Positions 25,552-34,581 of a stretch of DNA of 64,000 nucleotides are shown here, piece after piece (position 1 is the stretch's first letter; each line of letters starts with the position of its first letter). The DNA lies in the NCBI RefSeq assembly GCF_014203535.1, contig NZ_JACHJI010000004.1, forward strand, positions 587,237 through 651,236, written 5' to 3'. Under the pieces are notes generated by a model. That model made no database searches. It was not told where the DNA came from and saw only the letters and a program-made list of their open reading frames with translations. Source of the stretch: Streptomyces griseomycini (GTDB lineage: Bacteria; Actinomycetota; Actinomycetes; Streptomycetales; Streptomycetaceae). A program made the position numbers and the translations under genes.

Positions 25552-25752
25552 TCAGCCGGACTTCCGGCTCTCCGCGGCGGCGAACAGGGCGCCGCCCAGC
25601 ACGAGCAGGGCGACGCTCGCGTAGACCTCGTAGCCGTCGAGGAGACCGATCCGCTGCACGAGGCCCCAGCGCCAGTCGGAGAACGCGTTCACCAGACCCG
25701 CCGCACCCTGCACCACCGCGATGAAACCCAGGAACTCCAGCAGTTGCTTCAT
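25552..25752 (-). CDS. Small two-helix membrane protein
   Basis: A 66-residue protein with hydrophobic stretches LLEFLGFIAVVQGAAGLVNA (about 4-24) and VYASVALLVLGGALFAAA (about 43-61) joined by a loop with WRWGLVQRI. Function is unknown. The upstream sequence GGTGGC is a weak ribosome-binding site. Confidence 0.65.
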   Translation of the reverse strand: MKQLLEFLGFIAVVQGAAGLVNAFSDWRWGLVQRIGLLDGYEVYASVALLVLGGALFAAAESRKSG

Positions 25753-25931
25753 GCCACCGACTGTCGCCCCGCGGACCCCCTGCCGGTATCGGCCGCGGGG
25801 CGCGTCCGGCCCGACCGAAGACCACGATCCGCGCCGTCCGGTGCGCCGAAAGTCCGCGGCGGTGCGACTTTGGTGGACGATCCCGTCCGCGACGCGGTGG
25901 CACGGGCGCCGCGTGCGTAGATTTGTCGACC

Positions 25932-27218
25932 GTGACTGGTGACAAGGCGGCGCAGGCCGTCCCGGTGTTCACGGGGCGCAGGTGGTTCTTCCCGTCCGCC
26001 CTGATCCACGAACTCGACCCCGACGCAGCCGGCTCCGGGCGCCGGCCACGGCGCACCGCGCGCGACTGGGCCGTCGACTTCTCCTGCTTCCTGCTGGCCG
26101 TCCTGGTGGGCCTGGCGGCCGCCGAGGCGCTCGCCGCCAACGCGTCCGTCCCCGAGCCCCTGCTCTTCGCCGACCAGGTGATCGGCGCGCTGTCCTGCGC
26201 CGCGGTCTGGCTGCGCCGGCGCCGGCCGCTCGGGCTGGCCGTGGCGATGGTCCCGGTCAGCTTCGTCTCGGAGACCTCCGGCGGCGCCGCCGTCATCGCC
26301 CTGTTCACGCTCGCCGTGCACCGCCCCTTCCGGTACGTGGCGTGGGTGGCCGGCGTCCACCTGGCGCTCGTCCCGCTCTACTTCTGGTGGCGCCCCGACC
26401 CCGACCTGCCGTATCCCGCCTCGGTCGCCCTCCTCACGGTGGTGCTGGTCGCGGTCGTCGGCTGGGGCATGTTCGTACGGTCCAAGCGGCAGCTCATGCT
26501 GAGCCTCAGGGACCGGGCCCGGCGCGCCGAGAGGGAGGCGCGGCTGCGGGCCGAGGGGGCGCAGCGGCTCGCGCGCGAGGCCATCGCCCGGGAGATGCAC
26601 GACGTGCTCGCGCACCGGCTGACGCTGCTGAGCGTGCACGCGGGCGCCCTGGAGTTCCGGCCCGACGCGCCCCGGGAGGAGGTCGCGCGGGCGGCGGGCG
26701 TCATCCGGGAGAGCGCGCACGAGGCGCTGCAGGACCTGCGGGAGATCATCGGCGTGCTGCGGGCCGGCGAGTCCGACGACGCGGGCCGGCCGCAGCCGAC
26801 GCTCGCGGCGCTCGACACGCTGGTCGCCGAGTCCCGGCAGGCCGGCATGGAGGTCGCCCTGGAGCAGCGGGTCACCGACCCGGCCGCCGTCCCCGCCTCC
26901 GTCGGCCGCACCGCCTACCGGATCGTCCAGGAGTGCCTGACGAACGCCCGCAAGCACGCCCCCGGTACGGAGGTCACCGTGGCGGTCGCCGGCGGGCCGG
27001 GGGAGGGCCTCACCGTGGCCGTGCGCAACCCCCCGCCCGAGGGGCGCGTACCGCCCGTGCCCGGTGCCGGGCAGGGACTGATCGGCCTCACCGAACGGGC
27101 CACCCTGGCGGGCGGCGCCCTGGACCACGGGCCCACGCCCGACGGCGGGTTCGAGGTGCGGGCCCGGCTGCCCTGGGGCCGGGCGGGGACCGGCACCGGG
27201 GCCGGGGAGCGGCGGTGA
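25932..27218 (+). CDS. NarL-type sensor histidine kinase
   Basis: A 428-residue membrane kinase. Four to five transmembrane segments occupy about residues 35-180 (FSCFLLAVLVGLAAAEAL, VALLTVVLVAVVGWGMF). The HisKA_3 dimerisation box is REMHDVLAHRLTLL with phospho-His near 223, and the HATPase has TAYRIVQECLTNARKHAPG and GAGQGLIGLTERA. The GTG at 25932 is chosen because a -10 box TAGATT (25918-25923) ends 8 bases upstream, indicating a leaderless mRNA. The response regulator follows after 135 bases. The stimulus is not evident from the short extracytoplasmic loops. Confidence 0.9.
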   Translation: MTGDKAAQAVPVFTGRRWFFPSALIHELDPDAAGSGRRPRRTARDWAVDFSCFLLAVLVGLAAAEALAANASVPEPLLFADQVIGALSCAAVWLRRRRPLGLAVAMVPVSFVSETSGGAAVIALFTLAVHRPFRYVAWVAGVHLALVPLYFWWRPDPDLPYPASVALLTVVLVAVVGWGMFVRSKRQLMLSLRDRARRAEREARLRAEGAQRLAREAIAREMHDVLAHRLTLLSVHAGALEFRPDAPREEVARAAGVIRESAHEALQDLREIIGVLRAGESDDAGRPQPTLAALDTLVAESRQAGMEVALEQRVTDPAAVPASVGRTAYRIVQECLTNARKHAPGTEVTVAVAGGPGEGLTVAVRNPPPEGRVPPVPGAGQGLIGLTERATLAGGALDHGPTPDGGFEVRARLPWGRAGTGTGAGERR

Positions 27219-27228
27219 GCCGTGCGCC

Positions 27229-27264
27229 GGACGCGCCGGACGTGTCGGACGCGCCGGACGTGTC
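27229..27264. repeat. Perfect 18-bp tandem duplication
   Basis: GGACGCGCCGGACGTGTC occurs twice in direct succession between the kinase stop and the response regulator start. Copy number of such units often varies between strains. No function is evident. Confidence 0.75.
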
Positions 27265-27353
27265 GACGGGGGACCTCCTCGCGGGGGCGGCGGCCCGGCG
27301 GATCGGCCGCTCGGCGTGTCCACGCCCCGCCCCGTCGTGATGACATACACCCC

Positions 27354-28028
27354 ATGACCGCGATCAGACTGCTCCTCGTCGACGACGACCCCCTGGTGCG
27401 GGCCGGGCTGTCCTTCATGATGGGCGGCGCCGACGACGTCGAGATCGTCGGCGAGGCCGCCGACGGCGGCGAGGTCGAGGCGCTCGTCGACCGCACCCGC
27501 CCGGACGTCGTCCTCATGGACATCCGGATGCCGACGGTGGACGGGCTCGCCGCCACCGAGACGCTGCGCCGGCGCGAGGACGCCCCGCAGGTGGTGGTGC
27601 TCACCACCTTCCACGCCGACGAGCAGGTGCTGCGGGCGCTGCGCGCGGGCGCCGCCGGCTTCGTCCTCAAGGACACGCCGCCCGCCGAGATCCTCGCCGC
27701 GGTGCGCCGGGTCGCGGCCGGTGACCCCGTCCTGTCGCCCGCCGTCACCCGCCGGCTGATGGAGCACGTGGCCGGCACCGCCGCCGACACGCGGCGCACA
27801 CGCGCGCGTGAGCGGATCGCCGCCCTCAACGACCGTGAGCGCGAGGTCGCCGTCGCGGTCGGCCGGGGTCTGGCCAACGCCGAGATCGCCGCGCGGCTCT
27901 TCATGAGCGTGGCCACGGTCAAGACCCACGTCTCCCGGATCCTGGCCAAGCTCGACCTCAACAACCGCGTGCAGATCGCCCTGCTCGCCCACGACGCGGG
28001 GCTCCTGGAGGACACGGAGGGTGGCTGA
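27354..28028 (+). CDS. NarL/FixJ-family response regulator
   Basis: A 224-residue regulator. The receiver domain has acidic pocket VDDDP (10-13), phospho-acceptor Asp56 in VVLMDIRMP, Thr in VVLTTFHAD and Lys in FVLKDTPP. A LuxR-type helix-turn-helix follows (about 155-215) with LNDREREVAVAVGRGLANAE and TVKTHVSRILAKL. It pairs with the kinase upstream. Targets are unknown. There is no strong Shine-Dalgarno before ATG 27354. Confidence 0.92.
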   Translation: MTAIRLLLVDDDPLVRAGLSFMMGGADDVEIVGEAADGGEVEALVDRTRPDVVLMDIRMPTVDGLAATETLRRREDAPQVVVLTTFHADEQVLRALRAGAAGFVLKDTPPAEILAAVRRVAAGDPVLSPAVTRRLMEHVAGTAADTRRTRARERIAALNDREREVAVAVGRGLANAEIAARLFMSVATVKTHVSRILAKLDLNNRVQIALLAHDAGLLEDTEGG

Positions 28029-28338
28029 CGCCGCGGGCTCGTCCCGCGTCCCGCGGTCCTGCGCCCCGTGCGTCGCCCGTCCGCCGACCGCGGGAGCCCC
28101 GGTCCCCGCGGCCGCGTCCCCCGGACCCGGCCTCGCCACGGCTCGGGCGGTCCGGACAGCCGGCCCCTCAGCAGGCTGCCCGGAGCCCGGGCGGCCTCCC
28201 CCTCGCTCGGCCACGCCCGCACGTGCTCGCCCTCCCCGGGGACGGCACTCAGGTGCTGTGCGCGGTCGCCCGGGGGACGGTCCCGCCGGTCCGGGCGTCC
28301 TGACCCCAGGTCCGGCCCCGGAGCCGGTCCCGGCCCCG
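28029..28338. other. Intergenic region, no gene seen
   Basis: About 310 very GC-rich bases between the convergent response regulator and dehydrogenase genes. No frame has homology and I see no clean terminator hairpin. Confidence 0.4.
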
Positions 28339-29361
28339 TCAGTCGAACACCGCGTCCGCCCCGCCCGCGGGCTCCGTCGGCCGGACCGGTCTGCGCTCCC
28401 GCCGGGACAGCTCGCACGCCTCCGCGATCCGCAGCGCCCTGAGGGCCTCGCGCCCGTCGCAGGGGTTGGCCCGCTCGCCCCGCACCACCTCGACGAACGC
28501 GTTCAGCTCCGCCTCGTACGCGGGCCCGAACCGCTCCAGGAACCCGGTCCACGGCTTGTCCGCGGGCGGCGGCCCGGTCGGTTCGGTGGACGCGATCGGC
28601 GTACGGTCGTCCAGGCCGACGGCGATCTGGTCGCGCTCCCCGGCGAGCTCCATGCGCACGTCGTAGCCGGCTCCGTTCAGGCGCGTCGCGGTGACCGTGG
28701 CGAGCGTGCCGTCGTCGAGGGTGAGGAGCGCCGCGCCGGTGTCGACGTCGCCCGCCTCCCGGAACATCGCGGGCCCCGCGTCGGACCCGGCGGCGTAGAT
28801 GTCCACGACCTCCCGGCCGGTCACCCAGCGCAGGATGTCGAACTCCTGGATCAGGGTGTCCCGGTACAGTCCGCCGGACTGCGGCAGGTACCCGGCCGGC
28901 GGCGGCTCCGGGTCGCCGGACACCGCCCGTACGGTGTGCAGCCGCCCGAGCCGGCCCGAGCGAACCGCCTCGCGCGCGCCCGTGTAGCCGGCGTCGAAAC
29001 GGCGCTGGAAGCCCATCTGCAGGACGGTCCCGGCGGCCTCGACCTCCGTGATCGCCTGTAACGTGCCCGCGAGGTCCGGGGCGATGGGCTTCTCGCAGAA
29101 CACCGGCAGCCCCGCGCGTGCTGCCCGACCGATCAGTTCGGCGTGGGCGGACGTGGCCGTCGTGATCACCACGGCGTCCACTCCCCAGGTGAAGATCTCG
29201 TCCACCCCGGGCGCCGCCGTCTCACCGAGCCGGTGCGCGAGCGCCTGGGCCCGCGCGGGGTCCGCGTCCGTGAGGATCAGCGAGCCGACGTCGCGGTGCC
29301 TGCTGAGCGTGCGGGCGTGAAGGGTGCCGAGGCGGCCCGTACCGATGACCCCGATGCGCAT
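28339..29361 (-). CDS. Gfo/Idh/MocA-family sugar or inositol dehydrogenase
   Basis: A 340-residue NAD(P)-dependent oxidoreductase. The Rossmann motif is RIGVIGTGRLGTLHA (residues 2-16), the conserved EKP is in FCEKPIAPDL (about 95), and the catalytic region includes GFQRRFDAGY and LIQEFDILRWVTG (Asp-His-like element). It resembles inositol 2-dehydrogenases. A perfect palindrome TGTCCGGACA lies 42 bases upstream, and the same palindrome precedes the ABC importer, so the GntR regulator between them likely controls both. ATG 29361 is preferred; TTGACA sits about 23 bases before a weak -10 abutting it. Confidence 0.87.
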   Translation of the reverse strand: MRIGVIGTGRLGTLHARTLSRHRDVGSLILTDADPARAQALAHRLGETAAPGVDEIFTWGVDAVVITTATSAHAELIGRAARAGLPVFCEKPIAPDLAGTLQAITEVEAAGTVLQMGFQRRFDAGYTGAREAVRSGRLGRLHTVRAVSGDPEPPPAGYLPQSGGLYRDTLIQEFDILRWVTGREVVDIYAAGSDAGPAMFREAGDVDTGAALLTLDDGTLATVTATRLNGAGYDVRMELAGERDQIAVGLDDRTPIASTEPTGPPPADKPWTGFLERFGPAYEAELNAFVEVVRGERANPCDGREALRALRIAEACELSRRERRPVRPTEPAGGADAVFD

Positions 29362-29402
29362 GGAAACAAAGTGCGGTCCGCGCCCCCTCCTGTCAATGCG
29401 CA

Positions 29403-29412
29403 TGTCCGGACA
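29403..29412. promoter_or_regulatory. Palindromic operator candidate (GntR), site 1
   Basis: TGTCCGGACA, a perfect 10-bp palindrome, lies between the divergent dehydrogenase and gntR genes. The identical sequence with matching flanks (A before, A after) recurs at 30274 in front of the transporter operon. Confidence 0.65.
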
Positions 29413-29462
29413 ACCGAACTACACAACTTCCCGTCAACAGCGCACGGGGCTACGCTCGGGCC

Positions 29463-30227
29463 GTGCCGAAACCAGAAGTGGACCCGAGCGTGCGGCTGGG
29501 GCTGAGCGTGGACCGCAGTTCCCCCGTGCCGTTGTACTTCCAGCTGTCCCAGCAGCTGGAGGCCGCCATCGAGCAGGGCACGCTGACCCCCGGCAGCCTG
29601 CTGGGGAACGAGATCGAGCTCGCCGCGCGGCTCGGACTGTCCCGGCCGACCGTCCGCCAGGCCATCCAGTCCCTCGTCGACAAGGGCCTCCTCGTGCGCC
29701 GTCGCGGAGTCGGCACCCAGGTGGTGCACAGCCAGGTCAAACGCCCCCTGGAGCTCAGCAGCCTCTACGACGACCTGGAGTCGGCGGGCCAGCGTCCGGC
29801 CACGAAGGTCCTGGTCAACACCGTCGTCGCCGCGCCCGCCGAGGTCGCGGCCGCTCTCGGGGCGGCCGAGGGCGGCGAGGTGCACCGGATCGAGCGGCTG
29901 CGGCTGGCGCACGGGGAGCCGATGGCGTACCTGTGCAACTACCTGCCGCCCGGCCTGCTCGACCTGGAGACCGGACAGCTCGAGGCCACCGGCCTGTACC
30001 GGCTGATGCGGGCCGCCGGCATCACCCTGCACAGCGCGCGCCAGACCATCGGCGCCCGTGCCGCCACCGCCGTCGAGGCCGAGCGGCTCGACGAGGAGGC
30101 CGGCGCCCCGCTGCTCACCATGCAGCGCGTGACCTTCGACGACACCGGCCGTGCGGTGGAGTTCGGCACCCACACCTACCGGCCCTCCCGCTACTCCTTC
30201 GAGTTCCAGCTGCTCGTCCGGTCCTGA
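29463..30227 (+). CDS. GntR-family (HutC subfamily) regulator
   Basis: A 254-residue repressor with an N-terminal winged helix (VPLYFQLSQQLEAAIEQGTL, then RLGLSRPTVRQAIQSLVDKG, about 22-80) and a C-terminal UTRA ligand domain (about 95-250) of the HutC type. GTG 29463 lies 6 bases after a TACGCT -10 box, so the mRNA is probably leaderless. It is divergent from the dehydrogenase and upstream of the ABC importer and ROK kinase, making it the local sugar-responsive switch. The ligand is presumably the transported sugar or its phosphate. Confidence 0.88.
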   Translation: MPKPEVDPSVRLGLSVDRSSPVPLYFQLSQQLEAAIEQGTLTPGSLLGNEIELAARLGLSRPTVRQAIQSLVDKGLLVRRRGVGTQVVHSQVKRPLELSSLYDDLESAGQRPATKVLVNTVVAAPAEVAAALGAAEGGEVHRIERLRLAHGEPMAYLCNYLPPGLLDLETGQLEATGLYRLMRAAGITLHSARQTIGARAATAVEAERLDEEAGAPLLTMQRVTFDDTGRAVEFGTHTYRPSRYSFEFQLLVRS

Positions 30228-30273
30228 CGGCCGGGGTGCGGCGCGCGGCGCTTCACCGGAGGCTTCGCCCGGA

Positions 30274-30283
30274 TGTCCGGACA
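30274..30283. promoter_or_regulatory. Palindromic operator candidate (GntR), site 2
   Basis: TGTCCGGACA, identical to site 1, lies 126 bases before the binding-protein start, within the gntR-transporter intergenic region. Two perfect copies in exactly the two expected control regions make a chance origin unlikely. Confidence 0.65.
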
Positions 30284-30408
30284 ATGTGACCGGTACCCCG
30301 CTCCCCGGACGGGAACGCCCGATGCCCGTGTTCGAGAATGGGGCGTTTGGGGCCGGTGAGGTCATCGGCCCCACGCACGGCAGAACACAGCAAGAAGGGC
30401 ACGGCCTC

Positions 30409-31413
30409 GTGGCACGGTTTTGGACCTGGGTGAGCGTCGCGGTGGCGGGGGCGCTGAGCCTCTCGCTCGCCGGATGCAGCAGTACCGGCGGCAAACGGGC
30501 GGAGGACGCCCGTGCGGCCGCGGCGGCCCAGGGGAGGGCGGCGGTGAACACCCCCCGCTGGACCTTCGCGATGATCACACACGCGGGGGACGGCGACACC
30601 TTCTGGGACATCGTCCAGAGCGGAGCGGAGCAGGCCGCCGTGAAGGACAACGTCCGCTTCCTGTACTCCCACGACGACGAGGCCCAGCAGCAGGCACAGC
30701 TCGTGAACGCCGCGATCGACAAGGGGGTGGACGGGATCATCGTCACCCTCGCCAAGCCGGACGCGATGAAGGCGGCCCTCGCCCGCGCCCGCGAGGCCGG
30801 CATCCCGGTGGTCACCGTGAACTCCGGTTCGGCCGAGTCCGAGGAGTTCGGCGCGCTCACCCACATCGGGCAGGACGAGACGATCGCCGGCGAGGCCGTC
30901 GGCGAGGAGCTGAACGAGCGGGGCCGGAGGAAGGCCCTGTGCGTCCTGCACGAGCAGGGCAACGTCGGCCACGAGCAGCGCTGCGACGGCGTGGCGAAGA
31001 CCTTCGACGGCACGCTGCTCCGGCTCCACGTCAACGGCACGAGCATGCCCGACGTCCAGTCGGCGATCGAGGCCCGGCTCCAGTCCGACGCCGACGTGGA
31101 CGCCGTCGTCACGCTGGGCGCGCCCTACGCCGACACCGCGGTGAAGGCCAGGGAGGGAGCGGGCAGCGACGCCGAGGTCGACACCTTCGACCTCAACGCC
31201 AAGGTCGCCGCCGGGCTGAAGGACGGCAGCATCGGCTTCGCCGTCGACCAGCAGCCCTACCTCCAGGGGTACGAGGCGGTCGACCTGCTGTGGCTGTACC
31301 GGTACAACGCCGACGTCCTGGGCGGCGGCCGCCCGGTGCTCACCGGCCCGCAGATCATCACCGAGGACGACGCGGCCGCGCTCGAGGCGTACACGGAGCG
31401 GGGCACCCGATGA
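30409..31413 (+). CDS. Sugar-binding lipoprotein of an ABC importer
   Basis: A 334-residue periplasmic-binding-protein-like lipoprotein (RbsB/peripla_BP_4 type). Lipobox LSLAGC places the modified Cys near residue 23. The body has MITHAGDGDTFWDIVQSGAE (family start), GVDGIIVTLAKPDAM and GIPVVTVNSG. It captures a monosaccharide outside the membrane and passes it to the permease. GTG 30409 has AAGAAGG upstream. The stop overlaps the permease start (ATGA). The sugar is unknown; the inositol-like dehydrogenase next door makes inositol or a related polyol one option. Confidence 0.9.
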   Translation: MARFWTWVSVAVAGALSLSLAGCSSTGGKRAEDARAAAAAQGRAAVNTPRWTFAMITHAGDGDTFWDIVQSGAEQAAVKDNVRFLYSHDDEAQQQAQLVNAAIDKGVDGIIVTLAKPDAMKAALARAREAGIPVVTVNSGSAESEEFGALTHIGQDETIAGEAVGEELNERGRRKALCVLHEQGNVGHEQRCDGVAKTFDGTLLRLHVNGTSMPDVQSAIEARLQSDADVDAVVTLGAPYADTAVKAREGAGSDAEVDTFDLNAKVAAGLKDGSIGFAVDQQPYLQGYEAVDLLWLYRYNADVLGGGRPVLTGPQIITEDDAAALEAYTERGTR

Positions 31414-32441
31414 GCGCGACCACTGATGAAAGGTTTCTGCGGACCGCTTCCCCGCTCCGGCGGCTGCTGAGCCGCCCCGAGCTCGGCTCCGTCGTCGGCG
31501 CGATCGCCGTCTTCTGCTGCTTCGCCCTCGTCGCCGACAGCTTCCTGCGCGCCTCCAGCCTCGGCACCGTGCTGTACGCGTCCTCCACGATCGGCATCAT
31601 GGCCGTCCCGGTGGCGCTGCTGATGATCGGCGGCGAGTTCGACCTGTCGGCCGGTGTCCTGGTCACCTCGTCGGCGCTGGTGTCGTCGATGTTCAGCTAC
31701 CAGATGACCGCCAACGTCTGGGTCGGCGTCGGGGTGTCCCTGCTGGTCACGCTCGCCGTCGGCGCCTTCAACGGCCTCGTGCTGGCCCGCACGAGGCTGC
31801 CGAGCTTCATCGTCACGCTCGGCACCTTCCTGATGCTGACCGGCATGAACCTCGGCTTCACCAAGCTGATCGGCGGCACCGTCTCCACCAGGACGATCGC
31901 CGACATGGAGGGCTTCTCCAGCGCGCGGGCCCTGTTCGCGTCGACCCTCACCGTCGGCGGCGTCCCCGTCAAGGCCACCGTCGTGTGGTGGCTCGCCCTG
32001 GTCGCCCTCGGCAGCTGGATCCTGCTGCGCACCCGCGCGGGCAACTGGATCTTCGCGGTCGGCGGCAACGAGCGGGCGGCCCGCGCGGTGGGCGTCCCCG
32101 TGGCCGGGACCAAGACCGGCCTCTACATGGGCGTGGCCTTCGGCGCCTGGGTCTGCGGCCAGCACCTGCTCTTCAGCTACGACGTCGTCCAGTCCGGCGA
32201 GGGCGTCGGCAACGAGCTGATCTACATCATCGCGGCCGTCATCGGCGGCTGTCTGATCACCGGCGGCCACGGCAGCGCCGTCGGCTCGGCGGTCGGCGCG
32301 CTGCTGTTCGGCATGACCAGCAAGGGCATCGTCTTCGCGGAGTGGAACCCGGACTGGTTCAAGTTCTTCCTCGGGGCGATGCTGCTCCTCGCCACCCTGC
32401 TCAACACCTGGGTGCGCCGCCGCGCGGAGGCCGTGAAATGA
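31410..32441 (+). CDS. Sugar ABC transporter permease (RbsC-like)
   Basis: A 343-residue integral membrane protein of the BPD_transp_2 (RbsC/XylH/FrcC) family with about eight to ten transmembrane helices. [17 protein letters not shown] motif ([15 protein letters not shown], about 70) and [17 protein letters not shown] are typical. The coupling-helix region is [20 protein letters not shown] (about 210). It overlaps both neighbours by 4 bases (ATGA), so the three transporter genes are translationally coupled. It forms the homodimeric channel. Confidence 0.92.
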   Translation: MSATTDERFLRTASPLRRLLSRPELGSVVGAIAVFCCFALVADSFLRASSLGTVLYASSTIGIMAVPVALLMIGGEFDLSAGVLVTSSALVSSMFSYQMTANVWVGVGVSLLVTLAVGAFNGLVLARTRLPSFIVTLGTFLMLTGMNLGFTKLIGGTVSTRTIADMEGFSSARALFASTLTVGGVPVKATVVWWLALVALGSWILLRTRAGNWIFAVGGNERAARAVGVPVAGTKTGLYMGVAFGAWVCGQHLLFSYDVVQSGEGVGNELIYIIAAVIGGCLITGGHGSAVGSAVGALLFGMTSKGIVFAEWNPDWFKFFLGAMLLLATLLNTWVRRRAEAVK

Positions 32442-33229
32442 CCCGGACCGCAGACCGTGCGCCCCTCGTGGAGCTGTCCGGCGTCGGCAAGCACTACGGC
32501 AACGTGCGCGCCCTCGAAGGGGTCTCCCTCCGGGTGCACGCCGGTGAGGTCACCTGCGTGCTGGGCGACAACGGCGCCGGCAAGTCCACCCTGATCAAGA
32601 TCATCGCGGGGCTGCACCAGCACGACGGCGGCACGCTGGCCCTGGAGGGCGAGGCCACGCGCCTGTCCTCCCCGCGCGAGGCCCTGGACCGCGGCATCGC
32701 GACCGTCCACCAGGACCTGGCCGTCGTCCCGCTCATGCCGGTGTGGCGGAACTTCTTCCTCGGCTCCGAGCCGCGCAAGGGCACCGGCCCCTTCAAGCGG
32801 ATGGACGTCGACCTCATGCGTCGCACCACCCGCGCCGAACTCCTCCGGATGGGCATCGACCTGCGCGACGTCGACCAGCCGATCGGCACCCTCTCCGGCG
32901 GCGAGCGGCAGTGCGTGGCGATCGCACGCGCGGTGTACTTCGGCGCCAAGGTGCTGGTGCTGGACGAGCCGACGGCGGCCCTGGGGGTGAAGCAGTCCGG
33001 TGTGGTCCTGAAGTACGTGGCGGCGGCACGGGACAGGGGACTGGGTGTCGTCCTCATCACCCACAACCCGCACCACGCGTACCTGGTGGGGGACCGGTTC
33101 GTCCTGCTGAAGCGGGGCGCGACGGTGGGGAACCACGAGCGGGACGGGATCACGCTGGACGAGCTGACGCGGCAGATGGCCGGCGGCAACGAGCTGGACG
33201 ACCTGCGCCACGAACTGCAACGGGACTAG
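32438..33229 (+). CDS. Sugar ABC transporter ATPase (single-domain)
   Basis: A 263-residue ATPase. Walker A is [10 protein letters not shown] (about 44), Q-loop TVHQDLAV, signature LSGGERQ (about 152), Walker [13 protein letters not shown] and switch His in LITHNP. It has one nucleotide-binding domain, like FrcA, unlike the two-domain RbsA/XylG ATPases usual for this permease family. No second ATPase is present, so it must work as a homodimer. Its TAG stop starts a hairpin element. Confidence 0.92.
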   Translation: MTRTADRAPLVELSGVGKHYGNVRALEGVSLRVHAGEVTCVLGDNGAGKSTLIKIIAGLHQHDGGTLALEGEATRLSSPREALDRGIATVHQDLAVVPLMPVWRNFFLGSEPRKGTGPFKRMDVDLMRRTTRAELLRMGIDLRDVDQPIGTLSGGERQCVAIARAVYFGAKVLVLDEPTAALGVKQSGVVLKYVAAARDRGLGVVLITHNPHHAYLVGDRFVLLKRGATVGNHERDGITLDELTRQMAGGNELDDLRHELQRD

Positions 33230-33258
33230 GGCCTCTCGTTTGGAACATGCCGGGCTCG
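33227..33258 (+). repeat. Recurrent TAGGGCCTCTCGT intergenic element, copy 3
   Basis: TAGGGCCTCTCGTTTGGAAC followed by ATGCCGGGCTCG, again starting at a TAG stop, here of the transporter ATPase. It forms the left arm of the hairpin at 33229-33293. Confidence 0.75.
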
Positions 33259-33293
33259 CTCCCTGATCCGGCCTGATCCAAACGAAAGACCCC
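33229..33293 (+). terminator. Long hairpin terminator after the ABC transporter operon
   Basis: GGGCCTCTCGTTTGGA (33229-33244) pairs with TCCAAACGAAAGACCC (33277-33292) with 14 of 16 matches. The loop is about 32 bases and contains a GC-rich inner segment. The left arm overlaps the stop codon by its last G. Confidence 0.75.
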
Positions 33294-33432
33294 AGGGCGG
33301 GGACGGTGCCGGTGCGCGGCTCCCGGCGCGGGCGCGAGCGACCGCGACGCACCCGCACCCGGCGGCGGTCCGCACCGTCCCCCAGCCGTTCTGTTCGTTC
33401 TCCGGCGGGGCGGTGCGGCAGAATCGCACCCG

Positions 33433-34581
33433 ATGAGCACCTACCGCGACTTCACCGCCCCCATCGGCTCCCGCCGGGCCCCGGTCCTCAGAACCGTCGG
33501 CACGCGGGAGCGCCGCTCCCACCTGACGGCGCCCCGTGTCCCGACGGTGGGCATCGACATCGGCGGCACCAAGGTCATGGCGGGCGTCGTGGACGCCGAC
33601 GGCAACATCCTGGAGAAGCTCCGCGCGGAGACCCCGGACAAGTCCAAGAGCCCGAAGGTCGTCGAGGACACCATCGTCGAGCTGGTGCTGGACCTGTCCG
33701 ACCGGCACGACGTGCACGCGGTCGGCATCGGCGCGGCCGGCTGGGTCGACGCCGACCGCAACCGCGTGCTGTTCGCCCCCCACCTGTCCTGGCGCAACGA
33801 GCCGCTGCGCGACCGCCTCTCCGAGCGGCTGTCCGTGCCCGTGCTGGTCGACAACGACGCCAACACCGCCGCCTGGGCCGAGTGGCGCTTCGGCGCCGGA
33901 CGGGGCGAGGACCACCTCGTCATGATCACCCTGGGCACCGGCATCGGCGGCGCGATCCTGGAGGACGGCCAGGTCAAGCGCGGCAGGTACGGCGTCGCCG
34001 GTGAGTTCGGCCACATGCAGGTCGTCCCCGGCGGCCACCGCTGCCCCTGCGGCAACCGCGGCTGCTGGGAGCAGTACAGCTCCGGCAACGCCCTGGTCCG
34101 CGAGGCGCGCGAGCTGGCCGCCGCGGACTCGCCGGTCGCCTTCGGGATCATCGAGCACGTCAAGGGCAACATCGCCGACATCAGCGGCCCGATGATCACC
34201 GAGCTGGCCCGTGAGGGCGACGCGATGTGCATCGAGCTGCTCCAGGACATCGGGCAGTGGCTCGGCGTCGGCATCGCCAACCTCGCCGCCGCCCTCGACC
34301 CGTCCTGCTTCGTCATCGGCGGCGGGGTCTCGGCCGCCGACGACCTGCTGATCGGCCCCGCGCGGGACGCCTTCAAGCGCCACCTCACCGGTCGCGGCTA
34401 CCGCCCCGAGGCCCGCATCGTCCGCGCCCAGCTCGGTCCCGAGGCCGGCATGGTCGGCGCCGCCGACCTCGCCCGCCTGGTCGCCCGCCGCTTCCGCCGG
34501 GCCAAGCGCCGCCGGGTCGAGCGGTACGAACGCTACGAGCGGTACGCACAGGCCCGCCGCACCGTCCGGGAGTCGCTGTGA
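33433..34581 (+). CDS. ROK-family sugar kinase
   Basis: A 382-residue ROK protein without a DNA-binding domain, so a kinase (glucokinase-like) rather than a regulator. Phosphate loop VGIDIGGTKVMAGV (about 39), sugar-binding DNDANTAAWAE (about 143), ATP-binding MITLGTGIGGAIL, GEFGHMQV and the zinc motif CPCGNRGCWEQYSSG (about 208-222). It has an unusual basic tail (FRRAKRRRVERYERYERYAQ). ATG 33433 lies 8 bases after CAGAAT, a possible -10, suggesting its own leaderless transcript. It would phosphorylate the sugar brought in by the upstream importer. Confidence 0.9.
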   Translation: MSTYRDFTAPIGSRRAPVLRTVGTRERRSHLTAPRVPTVGIDIGGTKVMAGVVDADGNILEKLRAETPDKSKSPKVVEDTIVELVLDLSDRHDVHAVGIGAAGWVDADRNRVLFAPHLSWRNEPLRDRLSERLSVPVLVDNDANTAAWAEWRFGAGRGEDHLVMITLGTGIGGAILEDGQVKRGRYGVAGEFGHMQVVPGGHRCPCGNRGCWEQYSSGNALVREARELAAADSPVAFGIIEHVKGNIADISGPMITELAREGDAMCIELLQDIGQWLGVGIANLAAALDPSCFVIGGGVSAADDLLIGPARDAFKRHLTGRGYRPEARIVRAQLGPEAGMVGAADLARLVARRFRRAKRRRVERYERYERYAQARRTVRESL

